A program made the position numbers and the translations under genes. Positions 12,701 to 23,858 of a DNA stretch of 64,000 nucleotides are shown here, piece by piece. The stretch comes from Carposina sasakii (taxonomy: Eukaryota; Arthropoda; Insecta; Lepidoptera; Carposinidae): positions 11,532,001 to 11,596,000 of the forward strand of contig CP053157.1 of assembly GCA_014607495.2 (NCBI GenBank), in the 5' to 3' direction. The notes beneath the pieces were generated by a model. It saw nothing but the letters and a program-made list of their open reading frames with translations, was not told the origin of the DNA and ran no database searches. The first letter of the stretch is position 1. Every line of letters begins with the position of its first letter.

Positions 12701-15700
12701 TCAAAAATAACTCGAAAGATATATATGTATGTATGTACTACAACTAACCGTGGGTATCGTACAAGGCGATTAAGGGTTTCCGAGAGGTGGGCAGCAGCGC
12801 CTCCCGTGTTGACAACATAGTCCAAAATACAAACTACGGTCACCAACCCGCCTGCCCAGCGTGGTGACTATGGGCAAATACCCCCCATGGCTGTCTTGTG
12901 ACGTGCCCCGGGGGAGGCCTACGTCCAGCAGTGGACTGCAATAGGCTGATGATGATGATGTACTACAACTACAATAACTCGCCCTTGAGTCAAGTTACTA
13001 CTGGGATAGTACATAGTCACACTTGCAATGATAACTTTGCAAATTAATTATTGCTGCTTCTCTTCCCGGGCATACTGTACAAGTCAGTAGAGGGACAAGA
13101 GGGTCTTGGTGTTTTGTAGGCGATGGGCTGACCACCTGTCACTACTAACCGAACTTGTGCATCTCAACTATATCCTCAAAATTGGTCAGAAGTGGCACCA
13201 TGTGGTTCTATCGGCCCTTGGTGCTCTGCCTACCCCGTAAGGGATAAAGTCGTGATTATATGTATGTAGGAGCACGATGTGTATGTGTATTATAATTAAG
13301 GGAGCACATTATAACTAATTTACTTATTTCAAATAGGCATGTTAATTGTTCAACATAATTATTTGTTGTATAATGTGGTCGATCTGATCATCATACTAAA
13401 ACATAAACTGAAATTGTAAATCAGAACAAATCTTTGGTTTATATTAAGTGTAATGGTCAGAATCGACCTCAATAAACTAATAAAAAAGTACATTGCACAG
13501 AAAACGCATCGAAAAACAAGAAGAAACGCAAGACGCGCAAGAAGCCGCCCAAGCCTGCCCGACCGAAGCCCGGGCAGGTCATCATAGCAACGGCCTCCGA
13601 CGGCACGCCTATTTTCTGCTGCCCGGAATGCGATAACGCATATCCTGAGAAGGAGCAGTTAGAAATGCATCTGGTGGTGCACAAGATTGAAAGGAGGTTC
13701 ATTTGCGGGATTTGTGGAGCTGGGTATGTGGATTTATCATTAATTTTTTTAGTCATAAACTTTTTGATGGCGATATTCTAACATTGCCTGTCTGTACGGT
13801 TAGGAGGTCGCAGTGAAGGTACTGAGATTTTTTTATAGCTAGCAGAAAAATAGCTAGTAATTAATTGGCTTTTTTTCATGTAAGTTTCAACTGTTTGCCA
13901 AATAGATATATACTATTACGACCTTGTGTATAATCTAAAATGTATAACTAATGTCAAAGATGATTTGTTTTTATTTTATTCTATGTACGAATCTTCATCT
14001 TCCGCCCTCAAAACTTTCCCCTAAAGGAAGTTTGCCTATACTTTGACGCCTCTATCTTGAATATAGTTTAAATAATATAATGCCCCTACTTAGTTTCCAG
14101 ATAAGGGGTCATCCATAAATTACGTCACACGAATTTCATGATTATTATATTATATTTTGATGATTATATTTTGCCCCTCCTTGTCACAGCTAGTCACATT
14201 TGTCAGACCCCCTCCCTGGTGTGACGTAACATTTAGCTTTTTTTTTTGCAAATTTATATTCAAGAGACTAGTGGACGCCCGCTACTCCATCCGCCTGGAC
14301 TGCAGAAAAGAACAAAATGTCGAAATTATCCGGGATAAAAACATTTTCCCAGGATAAAAGGTAGCCTATATGTTAAGTGGGACCTGTCACAATATTCTTC
14401 TGAAAACTGCATCGAAATCGGTACAGCCGTTTCCGAGATTAGCGTGCACAAACATCTATCCGTTACAATTTTATTATATGTATAGATTATTGAATGAAAA
14501 CGTCACGAAATTTAGGACCCGCCCACCCCCTTGTCACACAATGTCACAGTTTGACGACCCCCTCCCACCCCCTTGTCACACAATGTCACAGTTTGACGAC
14601 CCCCTCCCACCCCCTTGTCACACAATGTCACAGTTTGACGACCCTGTGACGTAATATATGGATGGCCCCTAAACTAGTAAAGTGTCTTAACTATAGGACA
14701 GTTTATTAGTTTATCTGGAAACTTAGTAGGGGCATAATATTCAAACTATATCCAAGATAGAGGCGTCAAATGTAACAACCTTATGAATGAACAACTTTGC
14801 TGGAAAAAAAATCTCTTGCAGAGATAATCACGCTTTTGTATCTTTCGTCAATTTCACTGTATTTACTATAGTGTTTTATGTACAGTCAGAACATAGTACA
14901 AATCAAAGTAGCTCCTCGCTGTCTGTCTGTAGCCTATGTATGCTTAGCTCTTTACTACGAAACGGATTTTGATGCGGTTTTTTAAATAGAGTAATTCAAG
15001 AGGAAGGTTATGTAGTATCAGTTCTGCACCCGTGCAGGTGGGACGGGTAGCAAGTCAATAATAGGAGAATACTTGTAATATTTTTTTATATGTGTGTACA
15101 ATAAAGAATTTGATTGCAGTCTGAAACGCAAGGAGCACCTGGAGCGCCACAAGCTAGGCCACAACCCGGAGCGGCCGTACGTGTGCAGCATCTGCCGGAA
15201 GGGGTTCAAGCGCAGGGAGCACCTCAGTCTGCACACCGTCATACACTCCGGCGTCAAGACGGAGATGTGCAACGTGTGCGGGAAAGGTGGGCAGCGTACC
15301 ACGTCTTTTTTAATATGGAAATTACACTTATAACATATGTAAATACAAATCACACTACAACATTAAATTATAGGGTGTAAGTGGGTTCGAATAATACCTA
15401 AGGTATTTGTCGAACCTGCCCCTGGTGCACCCTGCTATTTAACGGTCAAGGCTCTGATGCTGAATAGCTGATAATACCTATTTAAAATCGCACGGAAACA
15501 TTTCCTATTGGATCCGTTGTCGGTCGCATGGCGTTCGGTGGTTTCTATAATATTTGTACGTTAAATATGTCTGCTTTCTCCGCCAGGTTTCTACCGTAAG
15601 GACCACCTTCGAAAGCATACTCGATCGCACGAGACGAGGCGAGCGCGCGACCCGCCGCCCGAAACCAAACACACCGTAATGCCTGAGATCACCATACATG

Positions 15701-16769
15701 TGAGTACGAGTAGCTCTATACCTACCGCAGATGGCAATGTACTGGCCAAGCGTGCAATATTTAAACGATAGGGTGGTGATAGGGAAAGCGCCTCCGGTCC
15801 CACCGGGCTATATACAGGGTGTTTTTTGTGGCCACCTTTAACGAAGGGTACGTATTCTATACATGAAATAAAGTAAGTTTATGCAAAAAAAAATGCTGGG
15901 AAAAAAAATATTTTTTTTGAAAAAAAAAATTAAATTCCTTGATCGTGCGAAATTTATAGTGTCTAGTGTTTATGTTAGTTTTTTTATAGACAGATATTAA
16001 TTATTTTTCATGAAAAAATCCTGCTACGCGCGTCTATGTGCATTTATGCAGAAAAACGCAGTCTATTTACTCAACTTGGGACCCTAATATTTTGGAAACC
16101 AGACACTTCCCAGGTATAAGCATACCTTATAGCATAGCATGGAGAAAAATGATCGTGATGATGAGGAGATTCCGTAGTTTTCGGGAACGTTGACGACCAA
16201 AAATCACCCTGTATAAATCTAATACATATAATTCTCGTCTTGCGGTGCTTGTTACCAAACTCCTCCGAAACGGCATAACCGATTTTTAAGAAATTTTATG
16301 TGAATCGGTTGGTCTGAGAATAGGTCGTAAACTATTTTTTTTATACCCCTTCTGCGCAATAAGCGATATCAACGCGGGCGGAGCCGCGGGCAAGAGTTAG
16401 TAATCTATAAAATTACTCCTAAGTTTCATAAAAATAATACTATATGTTGGGTAGTGACTGCTTGAAAGAGTAACAAACATACTTACAAAATTTCACATGT
16501 ATAACGTTAGTGGGATTACAGTACATTCCTAGTGTTTCAACCCAGTTTAATGATCAAAACCTCATCCCCAGGTACCAACCAGTTCGAATACGCAAATGCC
16601 CATCCAAATAAACATCCCCGAGCACGTGGTGTCGTCGCTGGCCGCCCAACAGATGGCGCTGACCGCAAACAACACGCACCTCACTATCGGCGGTAGTGAT
16701 GCACAGATGGCGCTGACCGCCAGTGATACGCAGTCGCAGTTAGACGCGCTACTAGCACACCATTCGTGA
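3791..16769 (+). CDS. C2H2 zinc-finger protein with four C-terminal fingers (paralogue 1)
   Basis: I join 13 coding exons, all GT-AG and phase-consistent, giving 540 aa: 3791-3816, 5776-5902, 6974-7103, 8130-8222, 9197-9277, 9755-9837, 10447-10584, 11498-11599, 12452-12593, 13501-13723, 15120-15286, 15587-15699, 16572-16769. Residues 1-307 are Gln/Ser/Thr-rich, with an acidic IKEECEDDD patch that fits a SUMO-acceptor consensus. A Lys/Arg-rich stretch (about 312-330) looks like a nuclear signal. Four fingers follow, with Cys/His at 348/351/364/368, 376/379/392/396, 404/407/420/424 and 432/435/448/452. Introns split finger 2 (GAG|LKRKEH) and finger 4 (GKG|FYRKDH). The tail repeats QMALTA twice. 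It is very likely a nuclear DNA-binding factor; the exact orthologue is not recognised. The 26-nt first coding exon rests on phase, splice sites and an in-frame ATG. Confidence 0.88.
3850..4170. other. GC-rich unclassified block in intron 1
   Basis: The base composition is much richer in G and C than the surroundings, with no splice-linked reading frame. A similar GC-rich block occurs at 4770-4960. Both look like fragments of retrotransposons, but I cannot name a family. Confidence 0.3.
7340..7602 (-). repeat. SINE-like repeat family B, nearly full copy
   Basis: It shares blocks 'ggtcagaagtggcaccatgt', 'tctatcggcccttggtgctc', 'gtcagtagagggacaagagg' and 'tctatgctgctctgg' (reverse strand here) with copies at 11784, 13053, 24345, 26851, 28277 and 37967. 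The 3' end is a TATG microsatellite. Non-coding. Confidence 0.8.
8236..8586 (-). repeat. tRNA-headed SINE (family A), split by a short element
   Basis: Read on the minus strand it has a tRNA-like head with B box GGGATCGAATCC near 8553-8564. The body contains 'tttgtttccgagtcatgg' and 'cgttgcttagtacccacgac', and a tail 'aatgtgttgtgaagtgtg'. Other copies are at 22157, 26683, 32836, 33725 and 38505. The body is interrupted at 8290-8436. Confidence 0.8.
8290..8436. mobile_element. 147-bp MITE inserted into the SINE
   Basis: The ends 'ttagtagtcgattcgcacga' and 'tcgtgcgattcgactactaa' are reverse complements apart from minor changes. The SINE sequence GATCCCT/GATCCTT is repeated on both sides, which marks the target site. 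Non-coding. Confidence 0.7.
8603..8700 (-). mobile_element. 3' end of a CR1-like LINE
   Basis: It begins with ATC repeats (catcatcattatc) followed by 'gctgaacataggccttcccc', the reverse complement of the tail common to lepidopteran CR1-type elements. A second copy lies at 49310-49610. Confidence 0.6.
8840..9010 (+). mobile_element. 3' fragment of the ACTAGTGGACGCCCGC non-LTR family
   Basis: The start 'actagacgctcgcaactcag' is followed by 'gcgtggactgctga' and 'ggataaaaagtaacctatg'. These match copies at 14267, 19957 (-), 25343, 36165 (-), 36845, 39179 and 54143 (-). Truncated and non-coding. Confidence 0.7.
9305..9455 (+). repeat. Repeat with a tRNA-like 3' end, 5'-truncated copy
   Basis: The tRNA-like part (about 9384-9455) has an A-box-like 'tagctcagttggtagagc' and a B-box-like 'gagttcaaatctc'. 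Its 5' flank 'gtcatccgagt' can pair with the 3' end 'actcgggtga'. Longer copies lie at 34535-34799 and 37335-37601. The anticodon-loop position 33 is C, not T, so this is not a working tRNA gene. Confidence 0.65.
9500..9633. mobile_element. Short inverted-repeat element (AGGGCCGATTNTTC family)
   Basis: The left end 'agggcctattgttccaaacg' matches the complement of the right end 'tttgaaaaaatcagccct' in most positions. Related sequences are at 27229 and 35754-35933. Confidence 0.55.
10870..11460. other. Intron DNA rich in GAGTGA/CTCACTC words
   Basis: The region contains many copies of 'gagtga', 'gaggtga' and their complements, plus 'aacacc[tc]gacg[tc]ga' twice (10885 and 10970). It looks like a degraded mobile element. 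No reading frame connects to flanking exons. Confidence 0.3.
11784..12062 (+). repeat. SINE-like repeat family B, full copy
   Basis: It starts 'tctatgctgctctggaagtg', then an A-run, and ends 'atatgtatgtat'. It is one of the two most complete copies in the window (the other is 37967-38224). Confidence 0.8.
12748..12959 (+). mobile_element. LINE 3' end with (GAT)n tail
   Basis: Contains 'cctcccgtgttgacaacata', 'gcctgcccagcgtggtgact' and the lepidopteran tail 'cagtggactgcaataggctg' followed by GAT repeats. Related copies are at 22858-22935, 34963-35128 and 43571-43760. Confidence 0.75.
13053..13268 (+). repeat. SINE-like repeat family B, 5'-truncated copy
   Basis: It begins at the 'gctgcttctcttcccgggca' block and ends 'attatatgtatgta'. 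Same family as 11784-12062. Confidence 0.8.
14267..14487 (+). mobile_element. Non-LTR 3' fragment nested in the inverted-repeat element
   Basis: It runs from 'actagtggacgcccgctact' to 'attatatgtatagat'. The host element's 'aatttatat...ga|ttattgaat' is split exactly around it, as judged from the reverse complement of 440-490. Confidence 0.75.
14524..14643 (+). repeat. 42-bp tandem repeat, almost three units
   Basis: Unit starts are at 14524, 14566 and 14608, each beginning 'cacccccttgtcacacaatg'. The 42-bp period is a multiple of three, so an open frame repeats a 14-residue PPPCHTMSQFDDPL motif. This is a by-product of the repeat, not a protein gene. Confidence 0.8.
15813..16213. mobile_element. 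About 400-bp MITE with ACAGGGTG ends
   Basis: The left end 'acagggtgttttttgtgg' pairs with the right end 'ccaaaaatcaccctgt'. TA lies at both borders, as in Tc1/mariner-type insertion. It sits in the last intron of paralogue 1. Confidence 0.65.
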
Positions 16770-19700
16770 CCGGAAACTGACCAAGAGAGAAGGTGAGATT
16801 GCCGTGAATAGCCTTTTCTGCGCCCTGAGTCTTTGTATTGGCTATTTTTCTTAAATAGAGCGATGTCACCAATGCCCAGGCACAGGTCGTAGACTGGCTA
16901 CCCTTTTTGACAGTTCTTGATGATAAACTTAAGAAATGGATGTGACATGTCTTGCACAAATTTTCTTCAGGAAACGCACCATGCCACTTTGATTGTGATT
17001 AAGTTTTAATGAGTGATCATCACTATTAATTAACTGTCGAAAAAGATAGCCAATATGCCTGCTGCCAGTCTCTGCACTGTTGGCACCGCCCTATTTACGG
17101 CACTGGGTGAACACCACGGAAATGTAATCATGTGATGCTAGTAACATAACTCAAATAGGAGTAGGAAATGGAGGCGTATCTTCTAGGAAAATTACGGAAA
17201 GAGGTACTTTCTGATTAAAATAAAAAAATTGTGCAAAGGTGACGGGATAGATGGCGTTGGCAACCGTTACTGAGTTTTGTGATTCGGAATTAAACATTTT
17301 TGGAGACTATAAAATTTACAGTTGTCTATTTTTTATAATTATTTTTTAATTTAATTTAATAAATAGAGCTAAAGTATAGAGTGGAGTATGAATATTTGTT
17401 GAGTGGCAACCAAGTAAACCTTGTGACATTACGATAGGCGGGGCTTACAGTTTTGCTAGCCTAATAACAGATGGCGTTATATGTACTTGTTTGCGTGTGT
17501 TCCCTTTGCCTCATACTTGATTGATCTGCCACTTCTATTCGTCCATATTTATATTTCTGTGGTGCGGACCTAACCTTTTATCAGTATTGTCAATTTTAGG
17601 ATACTAAAGCAAGGATATAGTATTTGATATACGTATTTATTGTTGACCGAATTCTATGTACCTAGTTACTGATGATTTTTCTTTAGGTTTATTTGTATGA
17701 CTATTTCGGGCATAGTTACTTAAGCCGACTTGTGTGTGACTAAATTGTGTTTGATGCAAATTTTACCATTATGTGACGTTTTTTACACACAAAATAGAAG
17801 TCTATTGCGACCGCGTAAGTAATATTGTCAAAGATATGTTTGTAAAGTCCGTTTCATAGAATACTTCCTATGCCTGGATTCGGAACTAACATTTTTGTAT
17901 GCAATGAAACAGAAAACATGGTCATAGACATAGTAACTAGCGCCATCATCCATCGGAACTATACGGTGAAACGCACATTACGCTACTTAGCTTATTACGC
18001 CTTGGTAATATTACTTAGGCGGTCTCTAAAAAAATTAATATGACGTCATGCCAATTGAAATTTAGAATCTATCCTAACGAATATGTCCATTAATTAGTTT
18101 AACACTTATTAGGAGACAATGCAAAAAGACTGCTAAGTAAATGTAATTTAGCATTAATTTGAAATTGGTGCGAGATACATCATCTTCTCTCTTAGCTATA
18201 CTCATTTTTATTACTATACCCTTGTTAATTGTTCATTTATTGGCTGCCATAGATGACATCACATCTACCTTACTTTAAATATGACGATTCCACCCACACT
18301 GTGCAAATAACCATTTTACAGCTATATATACTGAATTATCAAATGTGTGACTAATTCTTAAGGTGCTTCATTTTGTAGCTTAAAATTGTTTGAATGATCC
18401 TGTATGTTTGTAGTTATGATATTGTGTAGATGCACCTTTATATGTTTGACCTGTACGATCATTTCGTAACTACATAACGCAAGCAAATCTTGAATATTCT
18501 GCCGCATCTATCAAAATATGTAATTTTAATTAACCATTATTAATTTTACTTTGTAAGATTGTAACATGACAAACAATTTGTAATTAAATTCATGTAAAAA
18601 TAATACATGTAAGTGAACTTGTAAGGATAAATGATTTAACTTATTTTTCTACGGATTTAGCTTGTAAATATGATTATGCGTATAAGTTGAACGGTTATTA
18701 TGGTTTTATAAGTAGGTATGTATTTTTTTGTAACAAGTAAGATATTTTCGTCAAACATTTATGTGACCCAAATGATTGTATAAATACTTATTATTACAAT
18801 AATATGTAATAATTGTACTAAGGAAATTTGCTTTTCTTACATGTAAAAAAAAAATTGGAGCGAAAGTCTTGCCGACAAAGTTGAAACTCGCACAAAACAT
18901 AAAAATTGTCTTTTTTTATTGAACCAAAAGTATTTATATTTTGAGATGATGTAAGTTAGAATTTTATACGTTTTCTAGAAGTCTATAATTTAAAATGGTA
19001 ATAAACTAAAGACAGTATCTTTATGAGAGATATGTTTATAGCTACTGTCGATTTCTCAGTGATCTAACTCTGTAAGTATTAAAATAGGACTTCCGAAGGC
19101 GTCTGCGCTACTGTCCGTAATAGGAACAAAATTCCAAATATAATCCGGTCGATTTCAAGAGAAGTCCTATAACCATATTATATTTGGACGTTTCTATAAT
19201 CAAGAAAAAGAAAACCTGCTATTAGTTTCTGTAGTATTATTCGTCTAATAACAATTTATTGAGAACTGTTTGTAAAGTACATATTTAATTATTAAAATGA
19301 TTAAACATATCAATTTATCAATGTTGTTTTAAGGAAACCGTATTGAGATTGAGATCGTTTAATTTGCGATTTTTAATTGTTACAGCAATGTTAATTATAA
19401 GACAAGGTGTCAAGTTAAACTAAATATTTAAATGCGAACACATAAATCCCTCGTATTGTGACGTTACACTGTAAATACAATTCAAGTCTGTCAAGTCATG
19501 GACCATGGGAGTCGCCAACGAGCTTGATAATTAAATTGATAGTATAAAATAGGTTCATGTATCCCAAGATTAGGTATCTCAAACTACACCTAACCTCCTT
19601 TGAGATTAAAAGAATGTACATGAACGACAAAATTATATTAAGAATTTATTAATTTTACGAAATATATGTTCAGTATCACGTTATGTTAATTCATTTAAGT

Positions 19701-19956
19701 TAAAATTCAGAGACATAAGATCGAGTTAAGTAAGCTAATAACAACTTGCTTGTCTCAATATATTAACTTTATTAATTGCAAACCGTGACGCACGCTCGAT
19801 AACTTAAATATTCCTTTTTGGGTAAAATACTATACATGTGAACATAGATATAACGTCACTGTCACTTATTCAAATATGCAACTTTTCAGAAGACGCATTT
19901 AAAACTTTGACATCGTGGAAAGATATGATCTTTCAATTGCTATTCCGATATGCTGT

Positions 19957-20276
19957 CCTATCTATACATATAATAAAAATGTAACGGATCGCTGTCTGTA
20001 CATGGAAGATATATGAGAAAAAATATTACAGGAGACCTTTATCAACGCAGTAGTACCCAAAAGAATGATTTTTGAAATTTTTGTCTGTTTGTCTGCGCGT
20101 TTGTGCACGCTAATCTCAGAAACGGCTGAACCGATTTCGAAGCAGTTTTCAGGAATATATTGTGACAGGTCCCACTTAACATATAGGCTACAACTTTTAT
20201 CCCGGATAATTTCGACATTTTGTTTTTTTTTTTGTAGTCCACGCGGACGGAGTCGCGCGCGTCCACTAGTTCTTTT
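19957..20276 (-). mobile_element. Non-LTR 3' fragment of the ACTAGTGGACGC family
   Basis: Read on the minus strand it starts 'actagtggacgcgcgcgact' and runs through 'gtcgaaattatccgggata' to an 'atgtatag' end. Several short open frames here belong to this repeat. Confidence 0.75.
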
Positions 20277-21201
20277 AATATAAATTAAAAGAGATGGCAA
20301 GTGTAATGTGACAAGTGCAACAGCATCAACGTAAAACCAAATGTCACTTTTGGTACGTTACCTCGGTCTATCTGTGTTTTAGTAACTTAACCTTATTTTC
20401 ACCACAAGATATTAACATTGGCAGCTTTAATGTAGATTTAAACTGATTTCGAATTCTATTTTTGTACCTAGATCTAAGTTTTTTATGAGTAAATTTTGTA
20501 GTTTTTTGAAATGCTTGAAACATGTTGTGTATGTTCAAGGTGCTCTAATGTGTTACATTTTATGATTCCATGTAACTTTTAGTGTGTAAGTTGTACATTT
20601 TTATTGTTAAGTAGCTCTAGTTTCAACGTTTGCAAATTTTACAAATACGTATAAACTTTTTTGTACGACTTTATCAGAGAGTGCAGGTTATACAGCTTGA
20701 TGATTTGTAATAAAATTTTGTTTGTTTCATAAAACGAGAAAGGGGCTGGTTTTAAAGGCATTTGATTAAACGAAACGGGGCTGCTTTTAATGTCCTTTGA
20801 AAATAATTGTTTTTTTTTTTAAATAATGCGTTGATTCGTATTTGTAATGGTAAAGAGACCAGAGGCAGTATTGCAGTAGTCTTTCATTTTGTCTATTTAA
20901 TTTTTGGGCCTCTGTATGAGAAGAGAGAAAATGTTAGTTTTCAACATTTTGTATGCATTATCAATGGTAAAGAGTTTTTTGAACATGTTTATCATGTAAA
21001 ATAGATCAAAAGATAATTATCAGGTGTTCAATAGCGAATTCGTTAATAATCGCTCGCTGGGGACAGTTTGATCTAATGTACCTAGAGCAGTATCAAAACG
21101 GATTTTGTCTTTAACCAAAAGAGGTGCGCATGAAATTTAGCCTCTTTGCCTTGATCTACTTGCGGGGCCAAACATAATACAATGGTTTTTTTTGTATGAT
21201 T

Positions 21202-21207
21202 AATAAA
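21202..21207 (+). terminator. Candidate AATAAA polyadenylation signal
   Basis: AATAAA in 'gattaataaagcaag', followed by a T-rich stretch. It is the last such signal before clearly repetitive intergenic DNA. Confidence 0.35.
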
Positions 21208-21723
21208 GCAAGTTTTTATAAATATCATTTTTAGTATTACTTACTACTATTTATTTATATATTTTATTTATCAATAACTACTATTTTATTTATCAATTTT
21301 TATCTGTTTAATTGTAATTGCTTATACAAATTGTAAATTAAAGACATTGGCGATAATGAAATAAATGTATTTATATCAGTGGCGTTATTATAACATTTGA
21401 AGGCGTCCGAATGCTTTAATATAAAGTTCAGTTGTTAAATATTAATTGTGTGCACCGCCAAACATCTAAAACCATCATACAACACTACAGAAACAATAAT
21501 AAAAAATCAATTTAGTCTTACAAAACACTCCTAAATTTCAAGTTTATCACAAACAAATAATAGGTAACATCAATGTAATTTCTAAGAAAAGCAAATTAGC
21601 AAATATGCAGCAAGTCCATGCCCATTATTTACAATGCAGTTTAACCATGATTTTTCAAGGCTACGAGTCTAGGGACGTTCTGTGCCGTTATAGTTACGCC
21701 ACTGAAATCCTGTATGCTGAGTG

Positions 21724-21869
21724 TGAGTAACTAACTCGTTCGCGGTAACGTGAAGCAGCCAACCAATCAGATCGTGCCGTGATGACGTGATGTAAATAAA
21801 GTAAAAATATTAGCACTGCGTGATTGATTGAATAACTAATGCAATGCGAACGAGTTCGAACTCTTACCA
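21724..21869. mobile_element. Short inverted-repeat element with AACTCGTTCGC ends
   Basis: 'aactcgttcgc' near 21731 is mirrored by 'gcgaacgagtt' near 21846. The core 'agccaaccaatca' plus 'catgacgtgatgta'-like words recurs in reverse orientation at about 26172-26240. Non-coding. Confidence 0.5.
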
Positions 21870-22156
21870 AGTCCTCGGTCCTCTGTTTAGAAGGATCCCT
21901 CTTTAAGGTACTGTCGCGTACAAAAGTGCAGTCACGTTTACCTATCACGTGGCATTCATGACTGTACTTGTGCACGCGACTTTACATACACATTATCTAG
22001 GGCCATCTTTACTTTTGTATTTATTTATTTAACGCGAAATGGAGATACAATAAAAGTCGTCCAAGTTTATTACAACATATTTTTTTTACTGAAACCTATT
22101 ATAATACCCTCACATTACATAATCTAAACACATCAGAAGACAGAAATGTATTAACG

Positions 22157-22372
22157 GCCGATTGGTGAAGTTGGTAGTGGCCCTGCCTGCGACGCCATAG
22201 GTCCTGGGTTCGAATCCCGATAGGTGCAAACATTGATATGTTTGTTTCCGAGTCATGGATATACTTATCTATGTATTTATATACCGTTGCTTAGTACCCA
22301 CGACACAAGACCTTAGGGATCTTAATGTGGGACTAGGTCAATGTGTTGTGAAGTGTGAAGGATTTGGTAAAC
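22157..22372 (+). repeat. tRNA-headed SINE (family A), best-preserved copy
   Basis: The head (22157-22228) has an A-box-like 'tggtgaagttggtagtgg' and a near-perfect B box GGTTCGAATCC. The body 'tttgtttccgagtcatgg' and 'gcttagtacccacgacacaa' and the tail 'aatgtgttgtgaagtgtgaa' follow. The order head-body-tail fits a tRNA-derived SINE. Confidence 0.85.
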
Positions 22373-23550
22373 TTAGGTTTGGTTATGTTATGTACCTATG
22401 TTAAGGATTACAATAACAGAAATCTTGGGTACTGCATAGTATAATCATATCTGTGGTAATGCTTCGCCCATCTAAGCCAAGGTTTACTCCATCTTTTCGC
22501 ATTACCCGTAACAAATACACCAAAAAAATTTAATCCAGGGTGTAAAAAAAGTATGGAAAGGAAAAAATAATGTTGCTAGCCCACTTCAGAGAACTTGTAC
22601 TTACCTAAAACTTAAATCAAAACGTTATTCCAGATTGTACGGACATATTGCTAATAAATTGTTATGCAATGCTCCTGCATTTACTCTACTCCACGTGTGA
22701 CGCGTAGTTAGGATGCATGTACTCGTATAGATTTGATTAGTGTATTAGGTCTTATACGTAATGAGGAGGCGCCTAGACACATTTTAAATTCAGTCTTGCT
22801 GGTTTTTATTTGGTCTGAAATAACAGCTAGTTATGCTGTAAATTTGGATGGCAAAAACGGGAGATCGAGCCATGTGGCGTACACTGGGGGAGGCCTACGT
22901 CCAGCAGCGGACTGCAATAGGCTGACGATGACGCTGTAAATTTAGTGGCGGTAAGTAATTTTATTGGACCAGAATAAAATATAAGTATGTAAGAATGTAG
23001 AATCTTAAAAAATAACATGATTTCGAGTCTCAAATTTTGGAAATAGGTTCTCTATAGTGGGCTATTTACATAGCTTTTCGCTTAACGTACCCTTTCTGTT
23101 ACACCTGTATAATATCAAGAAGTAATGATTGGAAAGATTCCCATAGGTACATATTTAATTGAAGTTGTAACGAAGTAGCTAAGTATACCTACATTTCTCT
23201 ATAGTCTTGCTACGTAGTTAGTGAGTAGTTAGATACTAAGTAGGTACTTAGTGATTTTGATTAAAGAAAGTAGGTAACAGTCAACATAAATGATTTTTCC
23301 TATTATATGACATTAATGTCCGTCGACTATTACGGTAGGTACAGGAAAAGAAGGAGTAAGTGTCCCAGCCTTGACCATGATCTTGTGCGGATGCCATAAG
23401 ACTACCTTGGCGACACGTGTGCACCCTACCGCGCCCCCAAACTCACTCCGCAGTCTTCTCATCCCTGCGCCAAAACCAACAGACGCATGCGCGGAAACCC
23501 CGCGCGCATCCAGCCCGCGCACCCTACAACCTTGTCCAACTATATTTCAG
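22373..23550. other. Intergenic DNA before paralogue 2, mixed repeat debris
   Basis: Includes a LINE tail with 'cagcggactgcaataggctg' (22858-22935) and the right half of a CAGGGTGTAAC-type MITE (23020-23110, 'tagtgggctatttacatag'). The rest is AT-rich sequence with nothing I can support as a gene. Confidence 0.5.
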
Positions 23551-23603
23551 CGACGTAGAACAATTAAAACACCACAAAAACCTGCTAAACCCCTGGAAAA
23601 AAG
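23551..23603 (+). other. Possible 5' UTR exon of paralogue 2
   Basis: A 53-nt stretch bounded by a polypyrimidine acceptor (tatatttcag) and a strong donor (AAAAAG|GTAAGA) lies 247 bp before the first clear coding exon. It has no ATG. Two frames are open through it, so it could also be coding if more upstream exons exist. Confidence 0.35.
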
Positions 23604-23858
23604 GTAAGAATCATCCATGAAACCCATTTAAACCGTTTTCCAACATCCCGTGGCGGCGTAAAGTGAATTTTAAGATCGATGGTGTGAGAGGGCAGCCGGT
23701 AAAAATAAAGCGATAGAAATGCGACTGGGGTGAGGCAGAATGGCGGGGGTTGAGTGAGCGCCTGTGAGGGGCCGCACCCTTGATTCATTGAGGCCCACCG
23801 ACCGCTACAAGTGCAGTGGCCAGCGCGAATAAAATGTACGATTTTTCAGGAATTCGCG

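Larger units (their letters stand above)
14104..14669 (+). mobile_element. GGGGTCATCCATAAATTACG inverted-repeat element, full length but interrupted
   Basis: The left end 'ggggtcatccataaattacg' pairs with the right end 'cgtaatatatggatggcccc'. Inside lie a nested non-LTR fragment (14267-14487) and a 42-bp tandem repeat (14524-14643). The simpler copy at 395-635 shows the sequence before the insertion. Confidence 0.75.
16770..21215 (+). other. Probable long 3' UTR of paralogue 1, AT-rich
   Basis: No reading frame with coding character is seen on either strand. The stretch is mostly free of repeats apart from 19957-20276 and a short piece at 17850-17960 shared with 790-930, 28630-28765 and 61845-61915. 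Possible AATAAA-type hexamers occur throughout; the last clear one is at 21202. The full extent of the UTR is inference. Confidence 0.35.

Noticed and set aside
14524..14643. CRISPR-like spacing of short repeats
   Set aside because: Units are head-to-tail with no unique spacers, in a eukaryotic genome.
14370..14654. Open frame with repeated PPPCHTMSQFDDPL
   Set aside because: Produced by a 42-bp tandem repeat inside a non-coding inverted-repeat element.
22157..22228. Possible real tRNA gene
   Set aside because: It has good A and B boxes but imperfect stems, and it continues into a body and tail shared with five other copies, so it is a SINE head.
23417..23620. Finger-like reading FSDVEQLKHHKN upstream of paralogue 2
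   Set aside because: No Cys-x2-Cys partner is present and the phase does not join the next exon in this frame; more likely 5' UTR.
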